Shown here one piece after another: positions 1 through 6,179 of a stretch of 8,481 nt of DNA. Each line of letters opens with the position of its first letter. Position 1 is the first letter of the stretch. Made by a program: the position numbers and the translations under genes. The notes under the pieces are model-generated. The model searched no databases and had not been told where the DNA came from. It saw only the letters and a list, made by a program, of their open reading frames with translations. The stretch is taken from NCBI GenBank assembly GCA_009785435.1, contig WQWG01000027.1, forward strand, positions 1 to 8,481. The letters are read 5' to 3'. This DNA comes from Clostridiales bacterium. GTDB lineage: Bacteria; Bacillota; Clostridia; Peptostreptococcales; Anaerovoracaceae.

Positions 1-1
1 G

Positions 2-349
2 ACAGCGTCAACTTCATATCCGAAAGATTTTATGGAGAAAGTGGAAAAAGCGAAAGGCATTAAGGGCTGTAAGCTGATCCATATTACGGCACCATGTCCG
101 ACAGGATGGGGATTTGACCCTGCAAGGTCAATCGAAATCGGTAAATTGGCTGTTGAAAGCGGCTTGTGGTATCTTGCGGAATACGAAAACGATGAGTTCA
201 AGCTGAATCTTGAACCCAAGACGTTCAAACCGGTTGACGAATACTTCAAAGCGCAGGCCAGATTCAAGCATTTAGGCGAGAGCGATTACAGAGAAATTGA
301 AGCACTGAGAGACCTCGAATGGAAACGGTTGAGAAAGAGGTTTCTGTAA
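2..349 (+). CDS. porB: 2-oxoacid:ferredoxin oxidoreductase beta subunit, C-terminal part (5' end outside window)
   Basis: Only the last 115 residues are present; the reading frame is open from base 2, so the gene begins upstream. The fragment carries the C-terminal signature of the PorB/VorB family: the HITAPCPTGW stretch (residues 27-36 of the fragment), followed by an IEIGKLAVE segment and an acidic and basic tail around VDEYFKAQARFKHL. Family members bind thiamine diphosphate and a 4Fe-4S cluster and, with alpha, gamma and delta partners, interconvert 2-oxo acids and acyl-CoA using ferredoxin. The cofactor-binding half is not visible, so pyruvate cannot be separated from branched-chain or other 2-oxo acids as substrate. 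The gene is 72 bases upstream of a TRAP transporter with no terminator between them, so co-transcription is likely. The family call is firm; the symbol is the generic one. Confidence 0.85.
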   Translation, partial: TASTSYPKDFMEKVEKAKGIKGCKLIHITAPCPTGWGFDPARSIEIGKLAVESGLWYLAEYENDEFKLNLEPKTFKPVDEYFKAQARFKHLGESDYREIEALRDLEWKRLRKRFL

Positions 350-421
350 AAACTCCAAATACTGAAAGTCTATTCAATAATGTCTATTAAATTATGAAAG
401 ATAAATTTAAGGAGGAAAATT

Positions 422-1477
422 ATGAAAAGAAGAGTATTAGCAATAACCATGTGTGTTGTGTTGCTTGCAGGTGCAGCAATGCTTACAGCATGTGGTGACA
501 ACAATGGCAGTGGCACTGGAGAGACAGGTCAAGAGGTATGGAACCTGAGACTTTCCAGCCAGAACCCGGTTGAATTTGCGGATTCCGTTATGATGGCATG
601 GGCTGTCGAGGAAATTTATGACCGTACAGACGGCGCAATCAACATCACACACTTCCCTGCAGGCGTTCTCGGTGACTACATACCGATTCTTCAGGAAGTT
701 ATTATGGGAACCGTTGACATCATCGTCGGAACGGCACCTACAACCGTTGATTCAAGAATGGCGATGCTGTACATCCCATATCTTGTAACAAGTTATGAAG
801 AGGGAAGAAGACTGTGGACACATGGATCGAACTTCTTTGATATCTTTTCAGGGATTGCAGAGGACAACAACCTTGAGTTGCTTGCAATTTTACCGGGCGG
901 ATTGATGGGCATCGGAACACGTGAGCCATTGAATCCTGCTACGAAATGGGATTTTGATGTGGAGAAGCCTGAACTTAGACTTCGTCTTCCACCACTTTGG
1001 ATCCTTCAGTCTTTGGCGGATGGCATGCAGTTTACAAACACACATGCGATTCCGTTTGCTGACCTTTATCCTGCGCTTATGACAGGCGTTGTAGACGGTT
1101 GGCTTGGCGGCGGCCCTGAGCTGAACTATGTAGGCTTCCGTGATGCGATCAACTATTACTATGATTACAGATATATGGATGACTCCTTTGTCGTTTTCAT
1201 GAACAAGAGACTTTACGATTCACTTCCTGCACATTACAGCAGAATCATCTCTGAAGTAATGGAAGAAGCGGCACTTAGGATGATGGATGAGCAGACAGTA
1301 AGAAGTGCTGACTTTATTGACAGACTTAAAGATTATGGAATCACAGTATTCCAACCGACTGATGCAGAAAGAGAAGCCATGAGAGAAGCGGCGATCAGAC
1401 GCATCTGGCCTGGACTTTATGAAGAGTTTGGTGAGGAAACCATGCTGTTGCTTCACGCAGACGTAGCAGGCAACTAG
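422..1477 (+). CDS. dctP: TRAP transporter substrate-binding lipoprotein, DctP family
   Basis: This 351-residue protein is the extracytoplasmic receptor of a TRAP transporter. It has a basic start (MKRR), a hydrophobic segment to about residue 20 and a lipobox LTAC with the lipidation cysteine at residue 24, so it is probably membrane-anchored as expected in a Gram-positive cell. The mature part follows the DctP pattern: GVLGDYIPILQE near 81-92, an ELRLRLPP segment (184-191) in which Arg188 aligns with the family's carboxylate-binding arginine, and LYPALMTGVVDGW (215-227). Between Gly201 and Tyr216 there are about three more residues than I expect from typical members, and the usual Glu two residues before the Tyr is Asp214, so the pocket rim may differ. 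AAGGAGG at 409-415 lies 6 bases before the ATG. The substrate is presumably an organic acid, identity unknown. Confidence 0.94.
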   Translation: MKRRVLAITMCVVLLAGAAMLTACGDNNGSGTGETGQEVWNLRLSSQNPVEFADSVMMAWAVEEIYDRTDGAINITHFPAGVLGDYIPILQEVIMGTVDIIVGTAPTTVDSRMAMLYIPYLVTSYEEGRRLWTHGSNFFDIFSGIAEDNNLELLAILPGGLMGIGTREPLNPATKWDFDVEKPELRLRLPPLWILQSLADGMQFTNTHAIPFADLYPALMTGVVDGWLGGGPELNYVGFRDAINYYYDYRYMDDSFVVFMNKRLYDSLPAHYSRIISEVMEEAALRMMDEQTVRSADFIDRLKDYGITVFQPTDAEREAMREAAIRRIWPGLYEEFGEETMLLLHADVAGN

Positions 1478-1518
1478 TATATCAACAACGAGTGTATGCT
1501 ACATAGTAAATAAAACGA

Positions 1519-1551
1519 TAAGCAGGGGCGGTGTCAACATCCCCCTGCTTA
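1519..1551 (+). promoter_or_regulatory. Intercistronic hairpin between dctP and dctQ
   Basis: Bases 1519-1528 (TAAGCAGGGG) pair perfectly with 1542-1551 (CCCCTGCTTA), a 10 bp stem. After one bulged C (1529) the stem can continue for four pairs (1530-1533 with 1538-1541, one G-U) to a TCAA loop. The following bases, about ATAAAAAC, are not T-rich on this strand, so it is not a standard intrinsic terminator. It lies in the 133-base gap between the receptor and permease genes. Inferred role: protecting the 3' end of dctP mRNA from decay, or partial attenuation, giving more receptor than permease. Pairing is read directly; function is inference. Confidence 0.6.
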
Positions 1552-1597
1552 AATAAAAACAATACGGATTTATTTTATTTATATGATAGGTAAGAGT

Positions 1598-1603
1598 GAG
1601 GAG
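1598..1603 (+). promoter_or_regulatory. Ribosome binding site fixing the dctQ start
   Basis: GAGGAG lies 7 bases before the ATG at 1611. A GTG in the same frame at 1596 would extend the protein by five residues, but it overlaps this site and has no good Shine-Dalgarno sequence of its own at the right distance. The ATG is therefore preferred. Confidence 0.75.
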
Positions 1604-1610
1604 AACTGGA

Positions 1611-2132
1611 ATGAAAAGTATCGAAAAGACACTCTTTTGGAAATCGATCTCATGGGTGCAAAGAACGGTGTTGGGAATTGCCAGCATCTGCATTATGATG
1701 ATCGTTGTTATAAACGTATTCGCCAGATACGTGCTTAATATTGGTATTTTCGGACTGGAAGAAATGATCGTCATCATCGCGATGTGGATGTATTGGACCG
1801 GAGGCATTGTTGCCACTGCCGAAAATCAGCATATAAAAGGCGATATGCTTGACATGTTTATAAAATCGAAAAATGTGAAAAAAACGATAGGACTCGTCGC
1901 GCACAGTCTGACTGTTGCGGCGCTTGCCCTTTTCGCATGGTGGGGGGTCGAATGGGGTCTATGGAATCTTCAAATGGGCCAGAGAACGCCCGGACTTCGC
2001 TGGCTTATGATTTGGTCTCAGATACCGCTTGTAATCAGCTTTGTTATGATGTTCTTATATTCAGTGTATCACCTAATCAGAGCGATATTCCCGATGAAAG
2101 AAGATAACTTTACAAAGGAGGTGACTGAATAG
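1611..2132 (+). CDS. dctQ: TRAP transporter small permease, DctQ family
   Basis: A 173-residue integral membrane protein with four hydrophobic segments, at about residues 17-37, 46-65, 88-108 and 126-150, the normal DctQ topology and length. Family features include the FARYVLN segment at the end of helix 1 (about 37-43), the acidic pair EE shortly after it, and the ENQHIKGDM loop after helix 2. The small permease packs against DctM and helps form the docking surface for the receptor. It is translated just before dctM: its TAG stop shares its last base with the next start. Sequence alone gives no substrate information. The start was chosen by the GAGGAG site 7 bases upstream. Confidence 0.93.
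   Translation: MKSIEKTLFWKSISWVQRTVLGIASICIMMIVVINVFARYVLNIGIFGLEEMIVIIAMWMYWTGGIVATAENQHIKGDMLDMFIKSKNVKKTIGLVAHSLTVAALALFAWWGVEWGLWNLQMGQRTPGLRWLMIWSQIPLVISFVMMFLYSVYHLIRAIFPMKEDNFTKEVTE
2116..2124 (+). promoter_or_regulatory. Strong ribosome binding site for dctM inside dctQ
   Basis: AGGAGGTGA matches the 16S rRNA anti-Shine-Dalgarno sequence almost perfectly. It lies within the last codons of dctQ, 7 bases before a GTG start that overlaps the dctQ stop as TAGTG. The layout implies translational coupling of the two permease subunits and supports GTG as the true start. Confidence 0.8.
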
Positions 2133-3433
2133 TGGAAATTGCTGTATCTTTATTAATTCTAGTAATTGCTCTTATCATAGGCATTCCGGTACCTTTTTGT
2201 TTTGCCTTGTCTGTCATATGGCTTCACTTTACACTTGGTATCAGTCCTCAATTTTTCCACTTAACTGCGTATAGCCAGCTATCCAGCGTTGTTTTGCTCG
2301 CTATTCCGCTGTTTATTATGTCGGGAGGTATCATCACAAAAGGAAAAATAGGGGATACCCTCGTAAACTGGGTGTCTCTATTTATCGGACGTGTTAGAGG
2401 TGCCTTGGGCATCGTTGCGGTTCTCGCGTCAACAGGGTTTAGCTCAATGGCGGGAAGTGGTGCAGCGACGATTTCGTGCATTGGTTCTATTTTAGGGCCA
2501 AACATGGAAAAACAAAAATACAATATGGGCAAATGTGCGGCGATCATATGCTGCGCGGGTCCTTTGGGTCTTGTACTTCCGCCGAGCGGCATTCAGATTT
2601 TATATGCTTGGCAGGGGGGACTTTCTGTACTGACTTGCTTCCTTGCAATCGTTATTCCGGGGCTTCTGCTTTCGGCGATCCTTTGCATAGGAGCGTATCT
2701 GCTTCTCAGAAATGAAAAAGGTGTTATTATGCCTGATCCTGTTCCAAGAAGTGAATTTTTGGGTCAGCTTGGCAGAAGAACATTCAAAACGATCCCTGCG
2801 CTGATGTTACCGATTATCCTTTTGGGCGGTATTTACGGTGGATTTATGACGCCGACAGAAGCAGCAGGCATGTCAGTACTTTATGCGATCCCGGTGGGAT
2901 TGTTTATCTACAAAGGATTGACTTTTAAAGAGCTTTGGAGAACGTTTATTTCGACAGCTACAACAACCGGTACGCTCATGGTCATGATCGGTATGGTTAT
3001 GATATTTGCTACGATTCTTGTAAGAGAAGACCTACACACGACACTTCTTAATGCACTTATGGGAATCTCGGAAAATCCTACAGTGATTATGCTTATGGTT
3101 AACCTGACGATGCTTGTTATCGCTGCGGTTATGGACGATGCATCGGCAACATTGCTTTGCACGCCTATTTTGCTTCCGATCGTAAGATACATCGGCGTTA
3201 ACCCGTATCACTTTGCGGCGATATTGGGTACAAACATTGCAATGGGCAACGTTACTCCGCCTACGGCACCATTCATATTCCTTACGGCAAAAATACTGAA
3301 CGTTAATGTAGGCGATATGTTAAAGCCTGTTATGCAGATCCTTCTATTCTGCTATGGCCCGGCTCTGCTGATCATTACATTCGTTCCGGAGTTGTCACTA
3401 TGGTTGCCAAGAATGGTTGGACTGATCAGCTAA
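2132..3433 (+). CDS. dctM: TRAP transporter large permease, DctM family
   Basis: A 433-residue, highly hydrophobic protein with about a dozen membrane segments, full length for DctM. This is the Na+-coupled, elevator-type transport subunit. Recognisable family elements are the scaffold segment PLFIMSGGIITKG (about 59-71), AGSGAATISCIGSI (106-119) leading into PNMEKQKY, the hairpin LGLVLPPSG (about 145-153), GGFMTPTEAAG (237-247), MDDASATLLCTPILLP (335-350) and the late hairpin NIAMGNVTPP (around 370-379). The paired PP-containing hairpins are where the family places sodium and substrate sites. GTG is used as start, one base overlapping the dctQ stop. It is followed after 45 bases by ilvE with no terminator between. 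Confidence 0.95.
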   Translation: MEIAVSLLILVIALIIGIPVPFCFALSVIWLHFTLGISPQFFHLTAYSQLSSVVLLAIPLFIMSGGIITKGKIGDTLVNWVSLFIGRVRGALGIVAVLASTGFSSMAGSGAATISCIGSILGPNMEKQKYNMGKCAAIICCAGPLGLVLPPSGIQILYAWQGGLSVLTCFLAIVIPGLLLSAILCIGAYLLLRNEKGVIMPDPVPRSEFLGQLGRRTFKTIPALMLPIILLGGIYGGFMTPTEAAGMSVLYAIPVGLFIYKGLTFKELWRTFISTATTTGTLMVMIGMVMIFATILVREDLHTTLLNALMGISENPTVIMLMVNLTMLVIAAVMDDASATLLCTPILLPIVRYIGVNPYHFAAILGTNIAMGNVTPPTAPFIFLTAKILNVNVGDMLKPVMQILLFCYGPALLIITFVPELSLWLPRMVGLIS

Positions 3434-3478
3434 ACTGTAAAGTGACATGCGATTAATATCAAAAAACAGGAGGCGAAT

Positions 3479-4546
3479 ATGAACGATAATTTCACGATTC
3501 ATAAAACAGATAAGCCAAAAGAAAAACCGGACCAGAATAGTCTTGGATTCGGGAAGTACTTTTCGGACCATATGTTTGTTATGGAATACACAAAGGGAAA
3601 AGGCTGGCACGACGGAAAAATAGTCCCTTACGGGCCGATTTCACTTGATCCTGCGGCAGCGGTTCTTCATTACGCGATCGAAATGTTTGAGGGCATGAAA
3701 GCCTATAAGACGAAAGATGGCAGAACGCTCCTGTTCAGGCCCGAAATGAATGCCAAACGTTTAAACATCACGTGCGACAGACTGTGCATCCCGGAGATGG
3801 ATGAAAAGCTTTTTTTAGACGCGGTCAAGGCGATCGTTGACTTTGAAAAGGACTGGATTCCGCAAGGAGAGGGACGCTCTCTTTACATCAGGCCGTTTAT
3901 CATTGCGGATGAAGTGTTTGTCGGACTGCGTCCGGCCGAACACTTTACGTTCATCGTATTTCTCAGCCCTGTGGGTTCATACTATGCCGGAGGACTTTCT
4001 CCGACAAAGTTGCTCGTAGAAGATGAATACATCAGAGCGGCACCCGGAGGGACGGGATACGCGAAAGTGGGCGGCAATTATGCCGGTACTTTGAAAGCGC
4101 AACAAAAAGCCATCGGTATGGGTCTTGACCAAGTACTTTGGCTTGACGGTGTCGAAAAGAAGTATGTCGAAGAGATCGGAGCATCCAACGCGTTCTTTGT
4201 GATCGACGGCGAGGTGGTCACACCACCTGCAGGAGGAACGATCCTGAAAGGGATCACAAGAGACTCTTGCTTGCAGTTGCTGAAAAAATGGGGCTACAAG
4301 GTATCGGAAAGAAAGGTTTCAATCGAAGAAATCTTTAACGCATGCGAATCAGGCAAGCTTGATGAAGCATTTGCGACAGGTACCGCGGCAGTCATATCCC
4401 CCGTGGGAGAGCTTACTTGGAAAGGCAAGAAAATCGCGATCAACGGCGGAAAAACCGGAGCGATTTCTCAAAGACTGTATGACGAATTGTACGGAATACA
4501 GACGGGTGAACTCGAAGATTCGATGGGATGGACTGTGGAAGTTTAA
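3479..4546 (+). CDS. ilvE: Branched-chain amino acid aminotransferase
   Basis: This 355-residue cytoplasmic fold-type IV PLP enzyme exchanges the amino group between glutamate and the 2-oxo acids of valine, leucine and isoleucine. Its length and motifs match the long, eukaryote-like bacterial BCAT type rather than the roughly 309-residue E. coli type. The Schiff-base lysine is Lys196 in YAKVGGNYAG. Also visible are RPFIIAD (138-144), YVEEIGASN (229-237) with the conserved Glu near the pyridine nitrogen, the phosphate-binding ILKGITR loop (255-261) and GTAAVISPVG (301-310). AGGAGG at 3468-3473 is 5 bases before the ATG. No T-box or leader attenuator is visible in the 45-base gap, so it is probably read from the operon upstream. 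Being last before a terminator and behind a 2-oxoacid oxidoreductase and TRAP transporter suggests a role in branched-chain 2-oxo acid metabolism. Confidence 0.96.
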   Translation: MNDNFTIHKTDKPKEKPDQNSLGFGKYFSDHMFVMEYTKGKGWHDGKIVPYGPISLDPAAAVLHYAIEMFEGMKAYKTKDGRTLLFRPEMNAKRLNITCDRLCIPEMDEKLFLDAVKAIVDFEKDWIPQGEGRSLYIRPFIIADEVFVGLRPAEHFTFIVFLSPVGSYYAGGLSPTKLLVEDEYIRAAPGGTGYAKVGGNYAGTLKAQQKAIGMGLDQVLWLDGVEKKYVEEIGASNAFFVIDGEVVTPPAGGTILKGITRDSCLQLLKKWGYKVSERKVSIEEIFNACESGKLDEAFATGTAAVISPVGELTWKGKKIAINGGKTGAISQRLYDELYGIQTGELEDSMGWTVEV

Positions 4547-4570
4547 ACAAATGAATCATTAATGAAGACA

Positions 4571-4607
4571 ATAACCCTTGGTCAAGTGAGTACCAAGGGT
4601 TATTTTT
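4571..4607 (+). terminator. Intrinsic terminator of the ilvE operon
   Basis: Bases 4571-4582 (ATAACCCTTGGT) pair perfectly with 4592-4603 (ACCAAGGGTTAT), a 12 bp stem with a 9-base loop, followed by a run of T to 4607. It lies 24 bases after the ilvE stop. The opposite-strand Fic-like gene ends inside the right arm (stop codon 4600-4602), so the same hairpin could also stop that transcript, although its U-tract on the minus strand (TGTCTTCATT) is weak. Confidence 0.9.
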
Positions 4608-5322
4608 CGTTCGCAGTGAGTTGTATCAATACTTCCATTTTGTTTAGCAGGCTGTGTTCGATTGCTTGATAAAAAGGCTCGCTGTTCTCTTTTTTTAGAT
4701 ATTCGATGATGGCGATGTTGTATTCTCGTTCACTCAAATTGAGTTCAAACGGAGGATAACCTTGTTCCATCAGAAAGTAATACATGGCGGCTCTTGCGAC
4801 GGCCTCGGAATATGAATCAAACGGATAGATTTCGATGATTCTATGATGAAGCTCGGCTGCTTTGAGGATCGGGTTTGATTCCGTATCATCCGCGTAAAAC
4901 CAGTTCATGAGCAGCTTCATTTGTTGTTCGATGTCCGATGGATGTGGTGGATTGTAATTCAGTGAAACCAGTACAGGATTTGTTCTTCTGTAGCCTATGT
5001 TGTCGTCTCCTGTCAGTTTTTGTGCAAAATTGAAAATCAATTCAGGACTCAAAGAGAACGACATTTCGAGCATATCATGAGCGGCTTTGAACAAGAGGCG
5101 ATGCCGATCGATGGCGGCATGCTCATTGAGGTTTGCATCCGGAATGAATGCGCCTTTTAGGATTCTTTCCACTTGATTTCTGGTCAAAATACTGCCGTCC
5201 ATGCGCATAGAACCATAGATCCAGTCAACCATATTCAATTCATGGATGTATTCGCTGATCTGATCCGGATAGGGCTTTCGGTTTTCCAGTATGATGTGCT
5301 TCTTTTTGATTTCGCGGAACAT
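4600..5322 (-). CDS. Fic-fold protein with a replaced catalytic motif (pseudo-Fic)
   Basis: This 240-residue protein matches the Fic family along most of its length. In order: an N-terminal helix with WIYGSMRMDGSILT (34-47), matching the family's 'SxxxEGN..LT' region; GYRR (110-113); the flap-like segment NPVLVSLNYNPP (115-126); AAELHHRIIEI (155-165); and a hydrophobic helix ending in QGYPP (187-191). The catalytic motif HPFxDGNGRxxR should fall at 166-177 but reads YPFDSYSEAVAR. The catalytic His is Tyr166, the DGNGR anion-binding turn is gone, and only Pro, Phe and the last Arg remain. AMP transfer from ATP is therefore unlikely. The frame is intact with no stops, and AGGAGG lies 5 bases before the ATG, so it looks expressed rather than decayed. 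It stands alone on the minus strand with no adjacent antitoxin gene. Fold: fairly sure; function: unknown. Confidence 0.8.
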   Translation of the reverse strand: MFREIKKKHIILENRKPYPDQISEYIHELNMVDWIYGSMRMDGSILTRNQVERILKGAFIPDANLNEHAAIDRHRLLFKAAHDMLEMSFSLSPELIFNFAQKLTGDDNIGYRRTNPVLVSLNYNPPHPSDIEQQMKLLMNWFYADDTESNPILKAAELHHRIIEIYPFDSYSEAVARAAMYYFLMEQGYPPFELNLSEREYNIAIIEYLKKENSEPFYQAIEHSLLNKMEVLIQLTANEK

Positions 5323-5413
5323 ATGAACCTCCTACTGAATAAAGCGGCAGGTTGTTTTCTTTCTTTGGTGCAAACATCTTGACAGAAACATTCTATCATA
5401 AATTGACTTTTCG

Positions 5414-5422
5414 TGGTATACT
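5414..5422 (+). promoter_or_regulatory. Extended -10 promoter upstream of the mgtC-murB operon
   Basis: TGGTATACT fits the TGnTATAAT extended -10 pattern with one mismatch. It would start transcription near 5429, leaving a leader of about 40 bases before the ATG at 5469. No good -35 box sits 17 bases upstream: the TTGACT at 5403-5408 and TTGACA at 5379-5384 are not at standard spacing. The 146-base divergent gap (5323-5468) must also hold the promoter of the minus-strand Fic-like gene, for which I see no convincing match. Confidence 0.5.
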
Positions 5423-5468
5423 ATTTTCTATATAAACATGATTGATATTTCAGAAAGGATATTTGTCC

Positions 5469-6167
5469 ATGAGCTTTTTGTCAGAATTTTATATGCATGA
5501 AATGAATATGATGACCGTTTTGATCAGGCTTCTGCTTGCAGTCATCCTGGGAGGGATCATCGGGCTGGAGAGAGGGGCGAACAAGCATCCTGCAGGTTTT
5601 CGTACACACATTTTGGTTTGTCTGGGGGCGACGCTCGCCATGTTGACCAATGAGTATATTTATCATCATTTTGAAGCGGTGTTGGATCCCGGCAGGCTTG
5701 GCGCGCAAGTCATAACAGGCGTCGGTTTTTTGGGTGTCGGCATCATACTTGTAACGGGACGCAATAAAATCAAAGGACTTACGACAGCTGCGGGGCTGTG
5801 GGCATCGGCCTGCATCGGCCTTGCGATCGGCATCGGGTTTTATGCCGGCGCGATCATATCAGGGATTTTGGTGTTGGTAACGCTCGCCGTATTTCCAAGA
5901 GTGGAGAACATGTTGTATCTCCGTTCACGTACGTTGAGCATCTATGTTGAAGTCGATGCGGTCAGAAATGTAAAGCCTCTTTTGAACGCTGTAAAAGCAA
6001 TGGGCATAACCGTTATGGATGCGCACCTTGACAGGGTGGTGATCAATGTAGAGGGCGCTGCGGCAGTCAGCATGATGATCAAGCTTCCGAAGAAGTGTCA
6101 TGTCCCCGATGCGCTGAAAGAAATCACAGAGCTCCCGTATGTCATCATCGTGGATGAATTGATTTAA
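5469..6167 (+). CDS. MgtC/SapB family membrane protein
   Basis: This 232-residue protein has an N-terminal membrane domain of about five helices (residues 14-33, 47-62, 78-96, 104-121 and 123-143) and a soluble tail (about 155-232) with the alternating pattern of the ACT-like domain found in longer MgtC proteins. Family motifs are GGIIGLERG (28-36), AGFRTHILVCLGA (42-54), GVGFLGVGIIL (84-94) and the KGLTTAAGLWASA run (102-114). MgtC proteins affect growth at low magnesium and membrane energetics in some bacteria; the molecular activity of most members is unknown. A TTG at 5442 would add nine residues, but the ATG at 5469 is preferred because AAAGGA (5454-5459) lies 9 bases before it and the family begins near here. 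The stop is 12 bases before murB, so the two are surely co-transcribed, an uncommon pairing. Confidence 0.92.
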   Translation: MSFLSEFYMHEMNMMTVLIRLLLAVILGGIIGLERGANKHPAGFRTHILVCLGATLAMLTNEYIYHHFEAVLDPGRLGAQVITGVGFLGVGIILVTGRNKIKGLTTAAGLWASACIGLAIGIGFYAGAIISGILVLVTLAVFPRVENMLYLRSRTLSIYVEVDAVRNVKPLLNAVKAMGITVMDAHLDRVVINVEGAAAVSMMIKLPKKCHVPDALKEITELPYVIIVDELI

Positions 6168-6172
6168 GGGGG
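6168..6172 (+). promoter_or_regulatory. Ribosome binding site supporting the TTG start of murB
   Basis: GGGGG, continuing as CGAG, starts directly after the mgtC stop codon and ends 7 bases before TTG at 6180. The next in-frame ATG (6204) has only AT-rich sequence before it and would remove the family's first conserved residues, so the rare TTG start is favoured. Confidence 0.6.
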
Positions 6173-6179
6173 CGAGAAT

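Noticed and set aside
350..421. Promoter or terminator between porB and dctP
   Set aside because: The 72 bases are AT-rich with no clear -35/-10 pair and no hairpin with a T run; read-through from porB is simpler.
1499..1816. 105-codon open frame on the minus strand over the dctP-dctQ gap and dctQ start
   Set aside because: It is antisense to a clear DctQ gene, resembles no family I recognise, and its composition mirrors the hydrophobic codons of dctQ.
3434..3478. T-box or leader attenuator before ilvE
   Set aside because: The gap is only 45 bases and holds little beyond the ribosome binding site.
4600..5322. Fic-like gene as an active Fic/Doc toxin-antitoxin module
   Set aside because: The catalytic His and DGNGR turn are absent and there is no small partner gene beside it.
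5173..5382. 69-codon plus-strand frame across the Fic-like start, as a possible antitoxin
   Set aside because: It is mostly the complement of the Fic-like gene, shows no antitoxin-like motif, and I see no ribosome binding site that would support it.
5395..5400. Minus-strand TATGAT as the -10 of the Fic-like gene
   Set aside because: The matching -35 position reads TAGTAT, a poor fit, so I did not call a promoter although one must lie nearby.
5379..5408. TTGACA and TTGACT hexamers upstream of the mgtC gene as -35 boxes
   Set aside because: Neither has a matching -10 at 16-18 bases: TATACT is only 8 bases from TTGACT, and no -10 follows TTGACA at the right distance. The extended -10 alone is the better call.
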